This document shows positions 63,901 to 64,000 of a stretch of 64,000 nt of DNA, one piece after another. The notes below the pieces were generated by a model. That model saw only the letters and a program-made list of their open reading frames with translations, had not been told where the DNA came from and searched no databases. How positions within the stretch are numbered: position 1 is the stretch's first letter; each line of letters starts with the position of its first letter. The stretch is from UBA6136 sp964386975 (GTDB taxonomy: Bacteria; Pseudomonadota; Gammaproteobacteria; Methylococcales; Methylococcaceae), in the NCBI GenBank assembly GCA_964386975.1, contig CAYLUS010000002.1:1-64000 (forward strand). The letters run 5' to 3'. Made by a program: the position numbers and the translations under genes.

Positions 63901-64000
63901 GCAGGAATTGTGGTCCGAAACTCGATCATTCTGATCGACTTCATCGAGCGGCTCAGAGCCCAAGGCGTTCCACTTGCAGAGGCGCTGATCGAAGCAGGAG
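60940..64000 (+). CDS. RND efflux transporter permease, partial at right edge
   Basis: Inner-membrane proton-driven pump of the AcrB/RND superfamily. 1,020 codons are visible and the stop lies beyond the window. N-terminal first helix (FITSKLSLLFLIASFLAGFA), then the large periplasmic loop, then TM4 with the proton-relay pair Asp439-Asp440 in LGLLVDDPIVDVENIF. A second loop and second set of helices follow. A hydrophilic insertion rich in Ser, Glu and Lys at about 291-316 is unusual. Substrate not predictable; the lack of CzcA-type signature does not settle metal versus organic substrates. Confidence 0.93.
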   Translation, partial: MNQPDIQSQNRGVTTRIVELFITSKLSLLFLIASFLAGFAALVLTPREEEPQIVVPVADVLISAPGASAEEVEKLVSTPLETLLREVDGVEYVYSASRQNESLVTVRFFVGEDREDSLIKVWSKLMSNQDRIPSLVANWSLKPVEIDDVPIVTLTLSSQGTERDGGHLRRLADELKDKLALVPNAGRISVVGGQQRRLMIYPDPSRLAVFNLSLEEVVAALKSSNIDLAAGYFNQNNQSVRLDAGPAFERVEDVALTPIKVIGNRSIYLRDVARITDGDEELETYSRIGFGPEASKSKALGSEENRLSKPNPGEQREAVTIGIAKRKGANAVQVAEEVMTTIKTLQGVVIPEEVEVTITRNNGETANHKVNELVKHLMIAIVTIVVLLAFALGPKEAFIVALAVPMTLGVTLLCDLVFGYTINRVTLFALILSLGLLVDDPIVDVENIFRHFQLRKEPPLDAALTAIEEVRPPTIFATFTVIVSFLPMFYITGMMGPYMAPMAFNVPVAMLMSLLVAFTVTPWATYHILKSEYGKGAHEDPRSSRLWLFYDKTLRPMLSVPGKARNFLLLVLVAFVLSALLAVFRVVPLKLLPFDNKNELGIVIDMPRGSSLEKTDALAQDLGIFLSRVNEVTDFETYIGEASPMDFNGMVRHYYLRKEPHQGEIRVNLLPKEERKQQSHEIALRIRHDVEQIAIAHGAKLKIVESPPGPPVLSTFVAEVYAPLDASYGELAEITRKVGAEISLIKGIVDLDDYVDEPQKVLHFKVDRPKAAALGVTVESIAYAFSSALGGADAGVVHAEGERQPLAIKVQFDRPNRSNLEQLKSLRIRSREGHMIPLAELGTLSEEKAEQTIYHKNLKRLNYVTAEMVGREPVEAVLDWSDLTKKLPLPEGYSVDLAGEGEWKITVDVFRDLGLAFGAALLMIYVLLVAQTGSLGMPLIIMVAIPLTVIGIMPGFWLLNLLFTDPVEGIDNPILFTATAMIGMIALAGIVVRNSIILIDFIERLRAQGVPLAEALIEAG

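Noticed and set aside
1..64000. CRISPR arrays, prophage or complete insertion sequences
   Set aside because: No regularly spaced repeats, phage structural genes or intact transposase were found.

Overview
The window looks like a chromosomal segment of a gammaproteobacterium. The order rpmF-plsX-fabH-fabD-fabG-acpP-fabF, the rimP-nusA-infB-rbfA-truB-rpsO-pnp block, and hrpA, hslR, purT, epmA/epmB and cydABX are all typical of that class. Most genes are dense core housekeeping genes. Three metabolic modules point to lifestyle: a proteorhodopsin with a complete retinal pathway, a PQQ biosynthesis operon, and the serine-cycle genes mcl-mtkA-mtkB. Together they suggest an aerobic, aquatic, light-using bacterium that can metabolise C1 compounds. 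No methanol dehydrogenase gene lies in the window, so methylotrophy is an inference.

Layout. 1-5354 (minus): fatty-acid/phospholipid synthesis genes with L32 and YceD. 5414-14396: maf, a lytic transglycosylase, purT, a small unknown gene, hrpA and mutL. 14461-14548: tRNA-Ser(GGA). 14549-24172: an accessory-looking block beside the tRNA, with a gene-poor stretch, a serine beta-lactamase-like hydrolase, a second gene-poor stretch, an NTF2/SnoaL-like protein, then proteorhodopsin and crtE-crtI-crtB-crtY-blh. 24264-27003: the EF-P module (efp, epmA, divergent epmB). 27090-35659 (minus): the translation/transcription block rimP to pnp, with two tandem terminators ahead of rimP. 35923-36704: rhodanese and hslR. 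36882-40424: a tight operon of NTF2-like protein, GNAT acetyltransferase, nitrilase-family hydrolase and a citramalate synthase-like enzyme. 40574-43771: pqqA-pqqB-pqqC-pqqD-pqqE. 43850-46386 (minus): ubiX, a proline iminopeptidase-like hydrolase and an outer-membrane protein. 46799-49884: mcl-mtkA-mtkB. 49944-54538: rhodanese, dtd, a lipoprotein, uvrA and a DUF192 protein. 54549-57673 (minus): cydP-cydA-cydB-cydX. 57954-64000: a tripartite RND efflux operon containing a PsiE-like gene; the pump gene runs off the window end.

How the genes fit together. CrtE, CrtB, CrtI and CrtY make beta-carotene, Blh cleaves it to retinal, and the proteorhodopsin (D103/T107/E114 proton-pump motif, Leu at the spectral-tuning site, hence predicted green-absorbing) uses it. 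PqqA-E make most of the PQQ pathway; no pqqF/G peptidase is visible here. MtkAB make malyl-CoA from malate and Mcl splits it to glyoxylate and acetyl-CoA, as in the serine cycle. Cytochrome bd provides a high-affinity quinol oxidase. Several intergenic hairpins (PR/crtE, pqqA/pqqB, efp/epmA, acpP/fabF, the rimP leader) suggest that relative expression within operons is set by RNA structure or premature termination. All assignments were made by reading the sequence; no database search was run.
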